Positions 34,938 through 43,388 of a stretch of DNA of 64,000 nucleotides are shown one piece after another (the first letter of the stretch is position 1; each line of letters starts with the position of its first letter). The translations under genes and the position numbers were made by a program. The notes beneath the pieces were generated by a model, which made no database searches, was not told the DNA's origin, and saw nothing but the letters and a program-made list of their open reading frames with translations. Origin of the DNA: Haliotispira sp965263485 (GTDB taxonomy: Bacteria; Spirochaetota; Spirochaetia; SP-2023). The stretch lies in NCBI GenBank assembly GCA_965263485.1, contig CBDHHO010000004.1, positions 1,178,001-1,242,000 on the forward strand. The letters run 5' to 3'.

Positions 34938-35585
34938 ATGCCTACTAAACAAAAATATCTGTGTTTATCGCTTCTGTTCGTTGTTGCAGGCTCGGTCTCG
35001 AGCCTTCATGCTGCAGGAATCGGGAAAGAATCGCTCAGTTTCCAGAAACAATCGGGGAAGTGGGGGCTCGGTGTCGAAGGCGGCTTGGTCTTAGGGGCCT
35101 TTGTTCCCGCGGGAATTCCGTTTGCCAGTTTCCCCGACTCTTGGCTGGCTCTGACACTGCATATTCCCAAAGTTCCGGTAATATTTAGTGCCGGTGTAGC
35201 CGGTTTGGGTTTTGGCGGTTACGGTCTCAATGTCAATGCGGACTTTTTCCTGGGTGGTCTTTCGATCACCAATTGGTTCGAACTGCATCTGTTTCTGGGG
35301 GCAGGCGCTTCTATTTACAGCTATAGCAATGGAATCGGACTCTCGGTGGGCGCACGTTTGCCGCTGGGCATGAGTTTCTGGCTGTGGCGCTGGTTTCAGA
35401 TTTATTTTAATATTACGCCGATTGCCGGTTTGGGAATTGGTTTTGGTAATCCGCCGCGCTTTTGGATTCACTTCGAGGGACCCATTGATTTGGGTGTGAG
35501 ATTCTGGTTTAAAGGTTTCCATACCAATCGCACTAAGGCCTCAGGTTCTTCGAACAAAATAATACGCAGGAATATTGCACAATGA
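34938..35585 (+). CDS. Small outer-membrane beta-barrel protein
   Basis: 215 residues from the ATG at 34938 after GGAGG. Signal peptide to about residue 26 (VVAGSVSSLHAA). The rest alternates aromatic and Gly-rich strands (GLGFGGYGLNVNADFFLGG, WFELHLFLGAGASIY, WRWFQIYFNITPIAGLG), typical of an eight-strand barrel. The pattern recalls the spirochaete DUF3996/BAPKO_0422 group, a suggestion rather than a firm match. Its last codons (NKIIRRNIAQ) overlap a remnant of the lipoprotein cassette, and its stop overlaps the leader ATG (ATGA). Confidence 0.7.
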   Translation: MPTKQKYLCLSLLFVVAGSVSSLHAAGIGKESLSFQKQSGKWGLGVEGGLVLGAFVPAGIPFASFPDSWLALTLHIPKVPVIFSAGVAGLGFGGYGLNVNADFFLGGLSITNWFELHLFLGAGASIYSYSNGIGLSVGARLPLGMSFWLWRWFQIYFNITPIAGLGIGFGNPPRFWIHFEGPIDLGVRFWFKGFHTNRTKASGSSNKIIRRNIAQ

Positions 35586-35653
35586 AGCACAAGTTCAGTA
35601 GAATTCGCTCATCGCGACACTTCCATCCTCTCCCAGAAAGCCCCAAACATTAA
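35582..35653 (+). CDS. Leader ORF of lipoprotein locus 3 (degenerate)
   Basis: 23 codons, MKHKFSRIRSSRHFH and onward, stopping at TAA. The leader matches loci 1 and 2 in six of its first eight residues, but only one CGCTCAT unit remains. Neither downstream lipoprotein frame is in phase with it. One added unit would join it to the LRR frame, which is open from 35602. Confidence 0.5.
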   Translation: MKHKFSRIRSSRHFHPLPESPKH

Positions 35654-35657
35654 CGCC

Positions 35658-35858
35658 ATGCCGAGGGAAATTTGCTTTTCCGCGGGTTTTTTGCGCCCAT
35701 TTGCCTTCTTTTTTATCTTTTCCATCTTTCCTTTGGCACTCGCCTGTGGGGGCAGTGTTCTCCAAGCGGATATTTCCATCCGTAAATTCCAGATTTATTT
35801 TCTTCCTGACTCTCATCCCTTTTTTATTGTCTTCCTGCGATCTGCCAGATTGCATTGA
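35658..35858 (+). pseudogene. Lipoprotein signal-peptide stub (locus 3)
   Basis: 66 codons from an ATG unique to this locus: MPREICFSAGFLRPFAFFF, lipobox PLALAC, then about 35 residues ending at TGA. The signal matches loci 1, 2 and 4 (FSAG, LRPF). The mature part is lost by a frame change into the following LRR gene, so this looks like a broken donor or scar of a cassette exchange. Confidence 0.5.
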
Positions 35859-36930
35859 TGATGCTGAGATCCCCTCCTTCGTTGCTGAACCCCCAACAGG
35901 TACAACGCCAGCTACAACCGCACCAGCTTCAACGCCAGCTACAACGCCGCCCGTTGCTCCAACCCCACCAGCTACAGCAACACCGGCTACAGCAATACCA
36001 GCTACAGCAATACCAGCTACAGCAATACCAGCTACAGCAACACCGCCGCCGGAAATTCAAAGCTTCCGGTTTCAGAGCAGCCTGAACTCAATTACCGGGG
36101 GGGTGGATATCCCTAGCACCATTGATAACGCCGCAAATCAAATCATGGTAGAAGTTTCCCCCAATGAGCTCGAAGATTTTAAGAATTCACAGGCTAATCT
36201 GATTACCACTTTTGATACCAACGACCCCAGAGTCAGTGTGAAAATCGGAAGCACCGATCAGACTACCGATGTTTCAAAAAATGACTTTTTTAACCCGGTG
36301 GTCTATACCGTCAGTACCCCAGACGAGCAGAAAGACTACGATGTCGTGCTAAGGAGTGGTCCTATCCATTATATTCACCCGTCCCGATTCCGCGATATAT
36401 TGGCACAGGATGCCCCCGATGCCATAGACCGAGGCTGGCTGAGGACAGACCACACCTCGCTCACTCTGATGCCGTTTATGAGTATTGAGGGCTTGAATAT
36501 TCCGTCTGTATATGGCGTTCAGTTCCTAACCAATCTGGAAGCTCTATTCGCAGCCGATAATCCGCTGAGCGAAATTGATTTGTCGGGAAACTCTGCTTTG
36601 TTCGTTTTGGATGTCCGCAATAATCAGCTCACCGAGATTGACTTGTCGGCAAATACCGCCATGGAAGACCTGCGTTTGAATGGTAATCAGCTCACAAAGG
36701 TTGATATACGGGGTATGCGGCAGGTAACCGTGTTGGAGATCGATGCCTGTACCGACGGTGCAAATCCGCTGACCGAGTTGCTGGTGCACGAGAACATCAA
36801 AGATAACGCAGAAATCAAAGAGGCCAAGGATAACTGCGGCAGTAGTCTGACAATCAAGACTTACAGCGGAACCGGTCCTAGCAAAGCCGACTATACGTTG
36901 GTCGAGAGCGACTATACGCCTTCGCCGTAA
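35755..36930 (+). CDS. Leucine-rich-repeat lipoprotein (locus 3)
   Basis: About 391 residues from a GTG at 35755; the frame is open from 35602 with a TTG at 35701. A second signal peptide (SRFIFFLTLIPFLLSSC) gives mature CDLPDCIDD. A Thr/Ala/Pro-rich linker built from PATAI/PATAT repeats follows, then a beta-rich domain, then LRR units (LFAADNPLSEIDLSGNSAL, LDVRNNQLTEIDLSANTAM, LRLNGNQLTKVDIRGM) like BspA-type surface proteins. It is probably surface-exposed and adhesin-like. Start uncertain; it may be translated as a fusion with the leader after a tract change. Confidence 0.65.
   Translation: MFSKRIFPSVNSRFIFFLTLIPFLLSSCDLPDCIDDAEIPSFVAEPPTGTTPATTAPASTPATTPPVAPTPPATATPATAIPATAIPATAIPATATPPPEIQSFRFQSSLNSITGGVDIPSTIDNAANQIMVEVSPNELEDFKNSQANLITTFDTNDPRVSVKIGSTDQTTDVSKNDFFNPVVYTVSTPDEQKDYDVVLRSGPIHYIHPSRFRDILAQDAPDAIDRGWLRTDHTSLTLMPFMSIEGLNIPSVYGVQFLTNLEALFAADNPLSEIDLSGNSALFVLDVRNNQLTEIDLSANTAMEDLRLNGNQLTKVDIRGMRQVTVLEIDACTDGANPLTELLVHENIKDNAEIKEAKDNCGSSLTIKTYSGTGPSKADYTLVESDYTPSP
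35971..36045 (+). repeat. In-frame 15-bp tandem repeat, 5 units
   Basis: Five units of GCTACAGCAAYACCR encode the Ala-Thr-Ala-Thr/Ile-Pro linker of the LRR lipoprotein. Copy changes keep the frame and would only alter linker length. Confidence 0.9.
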
Positions 36931-37019
36931 TCCGTTCGGCCAGAGGCTCCCCAAAAAGGAAAACATTCAGGAAGCAAGTCGCAGGCGCGAGCGGCGCTTC
37001 ATGGGTCCCCTAAAGGCGC

Positions 37020-37985
37020 TTACAGAAGCTCTGCCAGTTCTCTCAGCAGTTCCGAGTGCCCGGTGCAGAGCCGCCAGATGGAATCCGCGGCCTGACCGCC
37101 CCCTGAGTTTTCCCGCTGCCATTCCCAAGGCAGGCAAATGGCCCGCAAAATGCGCCGCTGTTCTGCGGTGGCTTCCCCATCGTTTTCTGTAAATTCCGAA
37201 GTTTCCGAAGTTTCCCATGCATAGGTGTTCGGGAACTGCGGGGAGGCGGTACGGCGCTTCCGCTGCTGAACCTGCTGGTGGCTTGGCGTTTGCGGGCCGG
37301 CAGCCCGCGGCTGAACCGGCATTGGCAGCTCCAAGGCAAAGGCGTAGAGACTGATGTTCCCGCCGTTGTTGCTGCGTCCGGCCCCGTACTTCAAATCACC
37401 TCGGATGGGTGCCCCCAGCGCTGCCAGTTGGCAGCGGATCTGATGGTGGCGACCGGTTTCCGGTTGCACTGCGAGAACGCTGCAGTGCTGATCCTCTACC
37501 AAGCAGCGATAGCGCAGTTCGGCAATCTTGTACTGTTTGGAATCAGGAACGCGGCGGCCTTGCCAAATGTATGATTTGTTGCTGGCGGCCTCTTTGCGTA
37601 GATAGTGGCTCAGTCTGCGCCAGCCTCCGCTTGTGGCTTCGGCAGCCGCTTTGCCCCCTGGCCTGCCTTCCACTACCGCCAGGTAAAACTTGCGAATCTG
37701 TTGCTGCTGAAAGGCCGTAGAAAGTCGCCGCATAGCCTTGCTGGTCTTGGCCAGCACACAGAGGCCGGCCACGGGCCGATCGAGGCGATGGGGCAGGCTC
37801 AAGTAGGCGTTGCCCGGTTTGTGGTAGCGTTCCCTCAGGTAGGCTTTGCCGTAGTCGAGTAGCGAGGCATCTCCGCTCTGATCTCCTTGCACCAGCAGGC
37901 CGTGCGGTTTATATACCAGCAGCAAGTGTCGGTCTTCGTAGAGGATCAACGAGGCGAAAAATGCGGCGGGACTTTGCGCGGTCAA
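37020..37985 (-). CDS. RluA-family pseudouridine synthase
   Basis: 321 residues from a TTG at 37985 that overlaps the upstream gene's TGA. The catalytic motif LPHRLDRPVAGLCVLAKT (Asp of HRLDR) and the later QPETGRHHQIRCQLA and GAPIRGDLKYG boxes identify the RluA/RsuA superfamily. These enzymes isomerise specific uridines in rRNA or tRNA. The C-terminal 100 residues (TSETSEFTENDGEATAEQR) are extra. The exact target cannot be assigned. Confidence 0.88.
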   Translation of the reverse strand: MTAQSPAAFFASLILYEDRHLLLVYKPHGLLVQGDQSGDASLLDYGKAYLRERYHKPGNAYLSLPHRLDRPVAGLCVLAKTSKAMRRLSTAFQQQQIRKFYLAVVEGRPGGKAAAEATSGGWRRLSHYLRKEAASNKSYIWQGRRVPDSKQYKIAELRYRCLVEDQHCSVLAVQPETGRHHQIRCQLAALGAPIRGDLKYGAGRSNNGGNISLYAFALELPMPVQPRAAGPQTPSHQQVQQRKRRTASPQFPNTYAWETSETSEFTENDGEATAEQRRILRAICLPWEWQRENSGGGQAADSIWRLCTGHSELLRELAELL

Positions 37986-38491
37986 ATCTCCGGGCCTTTA
38001 TCCGGGTCAGTGCCCAAGTCAGGATCCGGGAAGGCAGGGGTCCTGATATTTCCACTGCTGCGCATTGCGCGCGTGTTCTTGGGCAGCAAAATGACCAGGC
38101 TGCCCGCTATGCCGAGCCCCGGCAGCAGCCAGCGGGTCCACAATGCCCCCGCTGCGGTACGGGGCAGCACCACGAAGGCCGAGATTGCCAGCATCGCCCA
38201 AAACAGCAAAAGCAGCACCAGCTTACACTTGAGCCCGGCAGCACGAACACCGCTCAGGCGGCGCAAATAGCCGCCGAAACAGCGATTGTACCAGAGCCAA
38301 TGGTGCAGCCGGGGCGAGCTGCGCAGCAGGCAGGCCCCAGCCAGCAGCAGAAAGGGGGTTCCCGGGAGCAGGGGCAACAGCACTCCCAGTACGCCCAGCC
38401 CCAGCATCAGGATGCCTGCCATCAGTAACAGGATGCGGGAGAAGATGTTACGGCGCATCCTGTGTGCCACTTGTTTGACTGTTTCGTTCAC
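37982..38491 (-). CDS. DUF454 (YbaN-type) membrane protein
   Basis: 169 residues with two N-terminal membrane helices (ILMLGLGVLGVLLPLLPGTPF) and two more (about 90-135). The LGVLLPLLPGTPFLLLA segment and RSSPRLHHWL are typical of DUF454 inner-membrane proteins of unknown role. The Pro/Asp-rich tail is disordered. Overlaps the pseudouridine synthase gene. Confidence 0.8.
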   Translation of the reverse strand: MNETVKQVAHRMRRNIFSRILLLMAGILMLGLGVLGVLLPLLPGTPFLLLAGACLLRSSPRLHHWLWYNRCFGGYLRRLSGVRAAGLKCKLVLLLLFWAMLAISAFVVLPRTAAGALWTRWLLPGLGIAGSLVILLPKNTRAMRSSGNIRTPAFPDPDLGTDPDKGPEI

Positions 38492-38574
38492 GGGTGTTGC
38501 GGGCTTTGTAAATGAGACAATTTTGCATTATAAACAAATCCGGAGTTCTGGATTCCCGATTTCTCAAGGGATAT

Positions 38575-38790
38575 GGGCACCTCTAAAACATCTTCGTCCC
38601 CAATCATGTGAATCTGAAGGGTATGCGGTCTTCCCATGTCTATAGGCTAAAAATTCCAATTTCGCGCTGAATCGCGATCTTGTTGCCGAATAAAAGTTCT
38701 GCCTTACGGCAGGATTTGTAGCGAATGCCGAGGCAAAGCAGGGCAATAGCACAATACTCACAGAAAGCGATACCATTCTTAGAGGTACCC
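38575..38790. repeat. Interspersed element, 216 bp
   Basis: From GGGCACCTCT to AGAGGTACCC, the same length as the elements at 22513 and 59407 but with different interior: a CTGCCTTACGGCAG hairpin and an ACAATACTCACAGAAAGCGATACC end block. It fills much of the 474-bp gap 38492-38965, where no gene is seen. Confidence 0.7.
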
Positions 38791-38965
38791 TTGAGTTCCT
38801 GCTAAAACGTTTTTTCTCCGGCACGTGAAAAGAGCACAAAATAACTTGTCCCTCCACTATTTTTAACTAAGCTGGAGCCCTGTTTTATTTGCCTTGTCGA
38901 CTTCAGGCCCCCTTTATGGGGATACGGGCAACAGACATTCATGGGAAACACCGGATGAGAGACAA

Positions 38966-40177
38966 ATGTTTTTTTTAGATGCTTGGACACACAAGGGAAT
39001 CTCTAAAAGTTGTATTGCTTCGCGAGTGTTGTTGGATTGCCCGCGCCTGCAATCCAGAAAATTTTCGATGCCGGATGAGCAAGATATTTACGATAGCGAG
39101 AAAGCGGGATCGAAGCATAATCTACTGCATAAAAGTATTTCACTGACGGGAGCAAAGCGAGGGAAAAGTAAAGCCCCGCTACAAATCTCCTCAGAAGCAA
39201 AACCTTTATTCACTGAAAAGATTGCCATTCCGTGCGGGATTGGGCTCTCTGGAGCTTCCCGCAAGCCACACAGCAGGGCTCAAGTCATGGCAGTGTGGGC
39301 ACTGACAACACTGTTGTCAAGTGTCAGTTTGCGTGCCTACGATGCCGCGACTCAGGACTACAGCGTGAGTCGCGGCGACACACTCTATTCTCTGGCACGT
39401 CGTTACGGCGTTTCCGTCAACGAAATCATGCGGATCAACGAGCTGGACAACAGTAGTGAGCTGAAGCCGGGCATGCTGCTCAAAATTCCGGCACGAAGTT
39501 TTCCCGGCCGGGGCAAGCGTTCGGCAGCCAGCACGCAAAGTGATTACAGCACACATAATGCCGCTAAAGGCGAGACCTTTTACTCCATTGCCCGCAAATA
39601 TGGGATGAAGCTCGATGAACTGCTTGAACTCAACGGACTGGATGCCAACGCCGTGCTGAGGCCAGGGCAGAAACTGGTGGTCAAAGTACCGGGAAACAAT
39701 CCATCGCCGGGGCGCACGAGCGCTAGCTTCAACAGCATAGACTTCAACGATGTAGCACTGGATGATTATTTTTGGCCCGTAGCCGGACGGCGCGAAATAC
39801 TGAGCGACAAAATGCGGGGGGTGCGGATTCTGGCCCTCGACCAGAGCCTGGTTTACGCTGTGCGCGATGGTAGAGTCGTATGGCTGGGGCCGTACCGCAG
39901 CTATGGCGCAGTAGCTCTGGTCGCCAGTGATGACGGTCATATCTATTTGTATGGCGGCAATGTCCACTTTCTGATTAACATTGGTCAGGATGTACAAAAA
40001 GGCGAGCCATTGGGCAAGGTTGATTCAGCCGTGGAGAACCAGCTGGCCGGGCAGTCCCGGATTTATCAGGGCTATAACGAACAGTTGGCCACCGCTCAAC
40101 GCCATCCCAGCCAAGTCTACTTCTCAGTGTTCCGCAACGGTGAGTTTATTCCGACTCAGAACGCACCGCGCAGCTGA
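38966..40177 (+). CDS. LysM / degenerate M23-domain envelope protein with element insertion
   Basis: 403 residues from ATG 38966. Residues 11-98 derive from an inserted element (38995-39260); without it the start would read MFFLDAWTHKPHSRAQVMAV, with a normal signal peptide. Two LysM domains (YSVSRGDTLYSLARRYGVS and AAKGETFYSIARKYGMK) bind peptidoglycan. The C-terminal part follows the M23/LytM fold (SLVYAVRDGRVVWLGPYRSYG, GQDVQKGEPLGKVD) but lacks zinc ligands: the first motif reads RGVRIL and the HxH site reads VYFSVF. It is therefore likely a non-catalytic activator or scaffold, like EnvC/NlpD. Confidence 0.8.
   Translation: MFFLDAWTHKGISKSCIASRVLLDCPRLQSRKFSMPDEQDIYDSEKAGSKHNLLHKSISLTGAKRGKSKAPLQISSEAKPLFTEKIAIPCGIGLSGASRKPHSRAQVMAVWALTTLLSSVSLRAYDAATQDYSVSRGDTLYSLARRYGVSVNEIMRINELDNSSELKPGMLLKIPARSFPGRGKRSAASTQSDYSTHNAAKGETFYSIARKYGMKLDELLELNGLDANAVLRPGQKLVVKVPGNNPSPGRTSASFNSIDFNDVALDDYFWPVAGRREILSDKMRGVRILALDQSLVYAVRDGRVVWLGPYRSYGAVALVASDDGHIYLYGGNVHFLINIGQDVQKGEPLGKVDSAVENQLAGQSRIYQGYNEQLATAQRHPSQVYFSVFRNGEFIPTQNAPRS
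38995..39260 (+). repeat. In-frame MITE-like element inside the LysM gene
   Basis: 266 bp from GGGAATCTCTAAAAG to GGAGCTTCCC, flanked by ACAA and GCAA (three of four bases equal). Insert plus a 4-bp duplication is 270 bp, 90 codons, so the frame is kept. The entry frame (Lys-Gly-x-Ser-Lys) equals that of the skp insertion. The copy is diverged, suggesting an old insertion. Confidence 0.7.
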
Positions 40178-40182
40178 TACTT

Positions 40183-40274
40183 CGGAGGTCCCCGTAAGTT
40201 TTTCTTTGCTGAGGAAGCGATTCGGCAACAAGATCGCCGCTTCAAGCGCAAAATTGGAATTCTTAGAGGTTCCC
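40183..40274 (-). repeat. Short interspersed element
   Basis: About 92 bp between GGAGGTCCCC and AGAGGTTCCC with a GATTCGGCAACAAGATCGCCGCTTC-type core. Its right end encodes the last residues and stop (QGNL, TAA) of the minus-strand gene that follows. Confidence 0.65.
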
Positions 40275-40862
40275 TTGTTTCAGAAACCCGGCTAATTCCC
40301 GAGGCAGGTCGACCTCGCCGCCATAGCGGTGCAGTTCTTGTTCCTGCAGAGGCAGCAGCCACTGCTCCTCTTCGGCGAGCGGAAGCGAAACGGTAATCAC
40401 GTAGTTCCAAGCTTCGACAAAGCCCTGCTGTGCACATTGCTCCGCTTGGGAACTATGGAAGCTGAAGGTCAACAGTCCCAGGTACTGCCTAGGCTGCTGT
40501 GCGCGTACATATTTGCAGGCTTGACTGAACAGAGCCCGTTGCTCATCAGGGCTCCGGGCATAAATGGGCAACAGCAGCAGCAGGCTGTGTCGCGAAGCCC
40601 ACTGGCTGACCATATCACAAGGTAGCAGGGCGGCCAACGCAGCAAGAGAAGCATCCGGGCCGGCTGCGCCGTCGCGCAGACCCACCACCCCGGAATACTG
40701 GCGCGACCGGGCATACCAGAGCAGGGTCTCCCAGTACCTTACCGTCCTCTCATCGCCTTGGTGGCGCAGCTGCTCACAGGCTTGTTCAAATTGAGCTTGT
40801 TGGGCCTGATTTCTTCTGTCGTTGCGCAGAACCAACAGCGGGGAAATCTTACTGGTAAGCAT
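40263..40862 (-). CDS. Hypothetical protein
   Basis: 199 residues from the ATG at 40862 (MLTSKISPLL), with GAGGATC upstream; an earlier ATG at 40895 is possible. Cytoplasmic-looking, rich in Leu, Gln and Ala. Segments such as FEQACEQLRHQGDERTVRYWE and VEAWNYVITVSLPLAEEEQ suggest an alpha/beta domain that I do not recognise. It is divergent from hslV. Its C-terminal QGNL and stop come from an element end. Confidence 0.65.
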   Translation of the reverse strand: MLTSKISPLLVLRNDRRNQAQQAQFEQACEQLRHQGDERTVRYWETLLWYARSRQYSGVVGLRDGAAGPDASLAALAALLPCDMVSQWASRHSLLLLLPIYARSPDEQRALFSQACKYVRAQQPRQYLGLLTFSFHSSQAEQCAQQGFVEAWNYVITVSLPLAEEEQWLLPLQEQELHRYGGEVDLPRELAGFLKQGNL

Positions 40863-41036
40863 GACTGATCCTCGATTCAGAATGATAATGATCATCTTAG
40901 TGGGATCCTCTGTAAAAAGACAGGTGCGAAGCTGCTATGTGTATGGGAAAGTAGGGCCTCTGTCATAAGTCTTACTTGTATGATCGCCCTGCTTTCCGTA
41001 TGGTAGGGAACTCCCCTCCCAAGGAGTGTGAAATCT

Positions 41037-41597
41037 ATGGTGGAACTGCGCGGCACTACGATCGTTGGCGTAAAGTATCAAGGGCAGGTGGCTCTGGCCG
41101 GGGACGGCCAGGTTACCTTTGGCGAATCGGTAATGTTCAAAGGCAATGCTCGTAAGATTCGGCGCATTGCGGGGGGCAAGGCCCTGTGTGGCTTTGCCGG
41201 TTCCACCGCTGACGCCTTTACACTGGAAGAGCGCTTTGAAGCTAAACTCAAAGAATTTAATGATTTGACTCGCTCTGCTGTCGAACTGGCGCGCGAGTGG
41301 CGCATGGACAAGGCCCTGCGCAACTTGGATGCAATGCTGCTCTGTGCCGATGCACAGCGCATTCTACTGATTTCCGGGCGCGGCGATGTGATTGAACCCG
41401 AACACGATGTAATTGCTATCGGCTCGGGAGGGGCCTACGCCTTTGCGGCAGCTCGCGGCATCCTTGCTGCGATAGGGGATGGGCAGGGAAACAAGAAAGG
41501 CAAAAACGATGCCGCCGAAATAGCGCGCAGGTCCCTGGAAATCGCGGCTGACATTTGTGTGTTCACCAACCGGCAGATCATGGTGGAAACCATCTAG
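41037..41597 (+). CDS. hslV: ATP-dependent protease subunit HslV
   Basis: 186 residues from the ATG at 41037, which has AAGGAG at a better distance than the upstream GTG at 41028. After a short propeptide (MVELRG) the catalytic Thr7 begins TTIVGVKYQGQ, then AGDGQVTFG, GNARKIRRI, GFAGSTADAF and AIGSGGAYA, all typical. HslV forms a dodecameric peptidase with HslU, encoded 44 bp downstream. Confidence 0.96.
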   Translation: MVELRGTTIVGVKYQGQVALAGDGQVTFGESVMFKGNARKIRRIAGGKALCGFAGSTADAFTLEERFEAKLKEFNDLTRSAVELAREWRMDKALRNLDAMLLCADAQRILLISGRGDVIEPEHDVIAIGSGGAYAFAAARGILAAIGDGQGNKKGKNDAAEIARRSLEIAADICVFTNRQIMVETI

Positions 41598-41641
41598 CAA
41601 ACTTTTAAAGGTTCCCCATTAAGGAAATAAACAGGAAAATC

Positions 41642-43159
41642 ATGGGAAAAGTATCCAAAGTAAAAAAGGCATTGAAAATTGATGAACTGACACCCCAGGA
41701 ATTGGTCCAGGAACTGGACCGCTATATCGTGGGCCAGGAGGCGGCGAAAAAGACGGTGGCGATCGCTCTGCGCAACCGGGTGCGACGCAGCCTGCTTGAC
41801 GAAGATCTGCAGCGCGAAATCACGCCGAAAAACATCATTATGATCGGTTCGACCGGCGTTGGCAAAACCGAGATTGCGCGGCGCTTGTCACAGCTCTCCG
41901 GGGCACCGTTTATCAAAGTCGAAGCAACCAAGTACACTGAAGTGGGCTACGTCGGACGAGATGTCGAGTCGATGGTACGTGACTTGATGGCCTCCGCGGT
42001 CGGTAATGTGCGCAAAGAGTTGCAGGAAGAAGTCGAAGAAGCGGCCCGGCACTACGCAGAGGAGCAGTTGCTGGACCTTCTGCTGCCCGGTAACCAGCAA
42101 CGCAGTAACGATGCCGTCAGTCGGGCGGCGGGCTTTGATCCTTCTGCCGATCCGGAGCGGCAGAATCCCACTGAGCTGTCCTCACCTGGCAGTGCTGAAG
42201 AGAGCCCGGAGCAGAAGGTGCGGGAAAAGTTCCGCCGCATGTTGCGCGCCGGAGAACTGGACGAGCGCATGGTAGAGCTGCCCGCTGAACGCGGTATGGG
42301 CCCATTCGGCGGTGCCTTTGGTTCTGGTTTATCCTCAGGCAACACTGCCAACGTTGAAATTTTTACTAATATTCCCGAAGAATTGGGCAACTTGGGAGAG
42401 TATTTGCAGGAAACCGTCAGTGGCCTAGCCGGAGGCAACAACCACCGCAATAAGCCGCGCAAAGTCAATGTTAAGAAGGCTTGCGAAATCCTGCTACAGG
42501 AACAGCGAGAAAAGCTGGTAGATGAGGATGCCGCTCTGGAATTGGCGCGCGACCGGGTGCAGAACCAGGGCATTATCTTTATTGATGAGATCGATAAGAT
42601 CGCGGTGCGCGAAGGACGCAGCCGGGGCGGCAGCGGTGAGGTTTCGCGTGAGGGAGTACAGCGCGACATCCTGCCCATCGTCGAAGGCTCGCAAGTGCGC
42701 ACCCGCTACGGCATGATCGACACCACCCATATTTTGTTTATCGCGGCAGGAGCCTTCAATCTAAGCAAACCATCCGATTTAATTCCAGAGCTGCAAGGCC
42801 GTTTCCCGCTGCGCGTAGAGCTGGAATCGCTGACGGCAGAGTCCTTAGAGGCAATTTTGAGTACACCGGAGAACTCGTTGATTTTCCAATACACGAAACT
42901 ACTCGAAACCGAAGGCATTACTCTGGATTTTCGACCGGAGGCCCTGAAGCGACTGGCCCGGATTGCCGCCGATGTCAACGCCAACACCGAAGATATCGGG
43001 GCGCGGCGCTTGCATACCGTACTGGAGACCTTGCTCGAAACGGTCTCTTTCTTTGCCAGCGACTACGCCGGCCAGACGGTTAGAATTGACGAAGCCTTTG
43101 TGGAGGATAAACTCCAAAATATTGCCACCGACCAGGATCTCTCACGCTATATTCTATAG
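41642..43159 (+). CDS. hslU: HslU ATPase subunit of HslUV protease
   Basis: 505 residues. Features in order are LDRYIVGQEAAKKTVAIALRN, the Walker A motif GSTGVGKTE (about residues 69-77), a pore GYVGRD loop, and a variable I-domain with a Glu/Ser-rich insert (about 160-220). Walker B is IIFIDEIDKI (about 309-318), followed by sensor regions to a C-terminal YIL. It unfolds substrates and feeds HslV. Longer than the roughly 440 residues of E. coli because of the I-domain insert. An element starts immediately after its stop. Confidence 0.96.
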   Translation: MGKVSKVKKALKIDELTPQELVQELDRYIVGQEAAKKTVAIALRNRVRRSLLDEDLQREITPKNIIMIGSTGVGKTEIARRLSQLSGAPFIKVEATKYTEVGYVGRDVESMVRDLMASAVGNVRKELQEEVEEAARHYAEEQLLDLLLPGNQQRSNDAVSRAAGFDPSADPERQNPTELSSPGSAEESPEQKVREKFRRMLRAGELDERMVELPAERGMGPFGGAFGSGLSSGNTANVEIFTNIPEELGNLGEYLQETVSGLAGGNNHRNKPRKVNVKKACEILLQEQREKLVDEDAALELARDRVQNQGIIFIDEIDKIAVREGRSRGGSGEVSREGVQRDILPIVEGSQVRTRYGMIDTTHILFIAAGAFNLSKPSDLIPELQGRFPLRVELESLTAESLEAILSTPENSLIFQYTKLLETEGITLDFRPEALKRLARIAADVNANTEDIGARRLHTVLETLLETVSFFASDYAGQTVRIDEAFVEDKLQNIATDQDLSRYIL

Positions 43160-43323
43160 GGGGACCTCTAAAAATTCGCTTTCGATGTGGATCGCTGAGA
43201 TTTTTCGCGACAGCAAGGCGGCAACTCGTTTTAATACTTTGCTGTATTGAAATGAGTTGACAACAAAGCTGCTCGCGGAAAAGATCGCGATTTCACGCGA
43301 AATTGGAATTTTTAGAGGTCCCC
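43160..43323 (+). repeat. 164-bp MITE-like element
   Basis: Termini GGGGACCTCT and AGAGGTCCCC; nearly identical in reverse to the 164-bp copy at 46794-46957. Extensive internal inverted symmetry (TTTTAATACTTTGCTGTATTG, CAACTCG/TGAGTTG). The flanks TATAG and TATTAG are not an exact duplication. A second lone terminus (GGGGACCTCA) follows at 43329. Confidence 0.85.
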
Positions 43324-43388
43324 TATTAGGGGACCTCAGGAACAGAACTTCCGAGGGCCCACCACCGATGTAATGGCAAGCCCCTGCC

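Noticed and set aside
43160..43323. Element as a simple rho-independent terminator of hslU
   Set aside because: The same 164-bp sequence occurs elsewhere in the opposite orientation (46794), has no T-run after a GC stem, and shows transposon-like ends.
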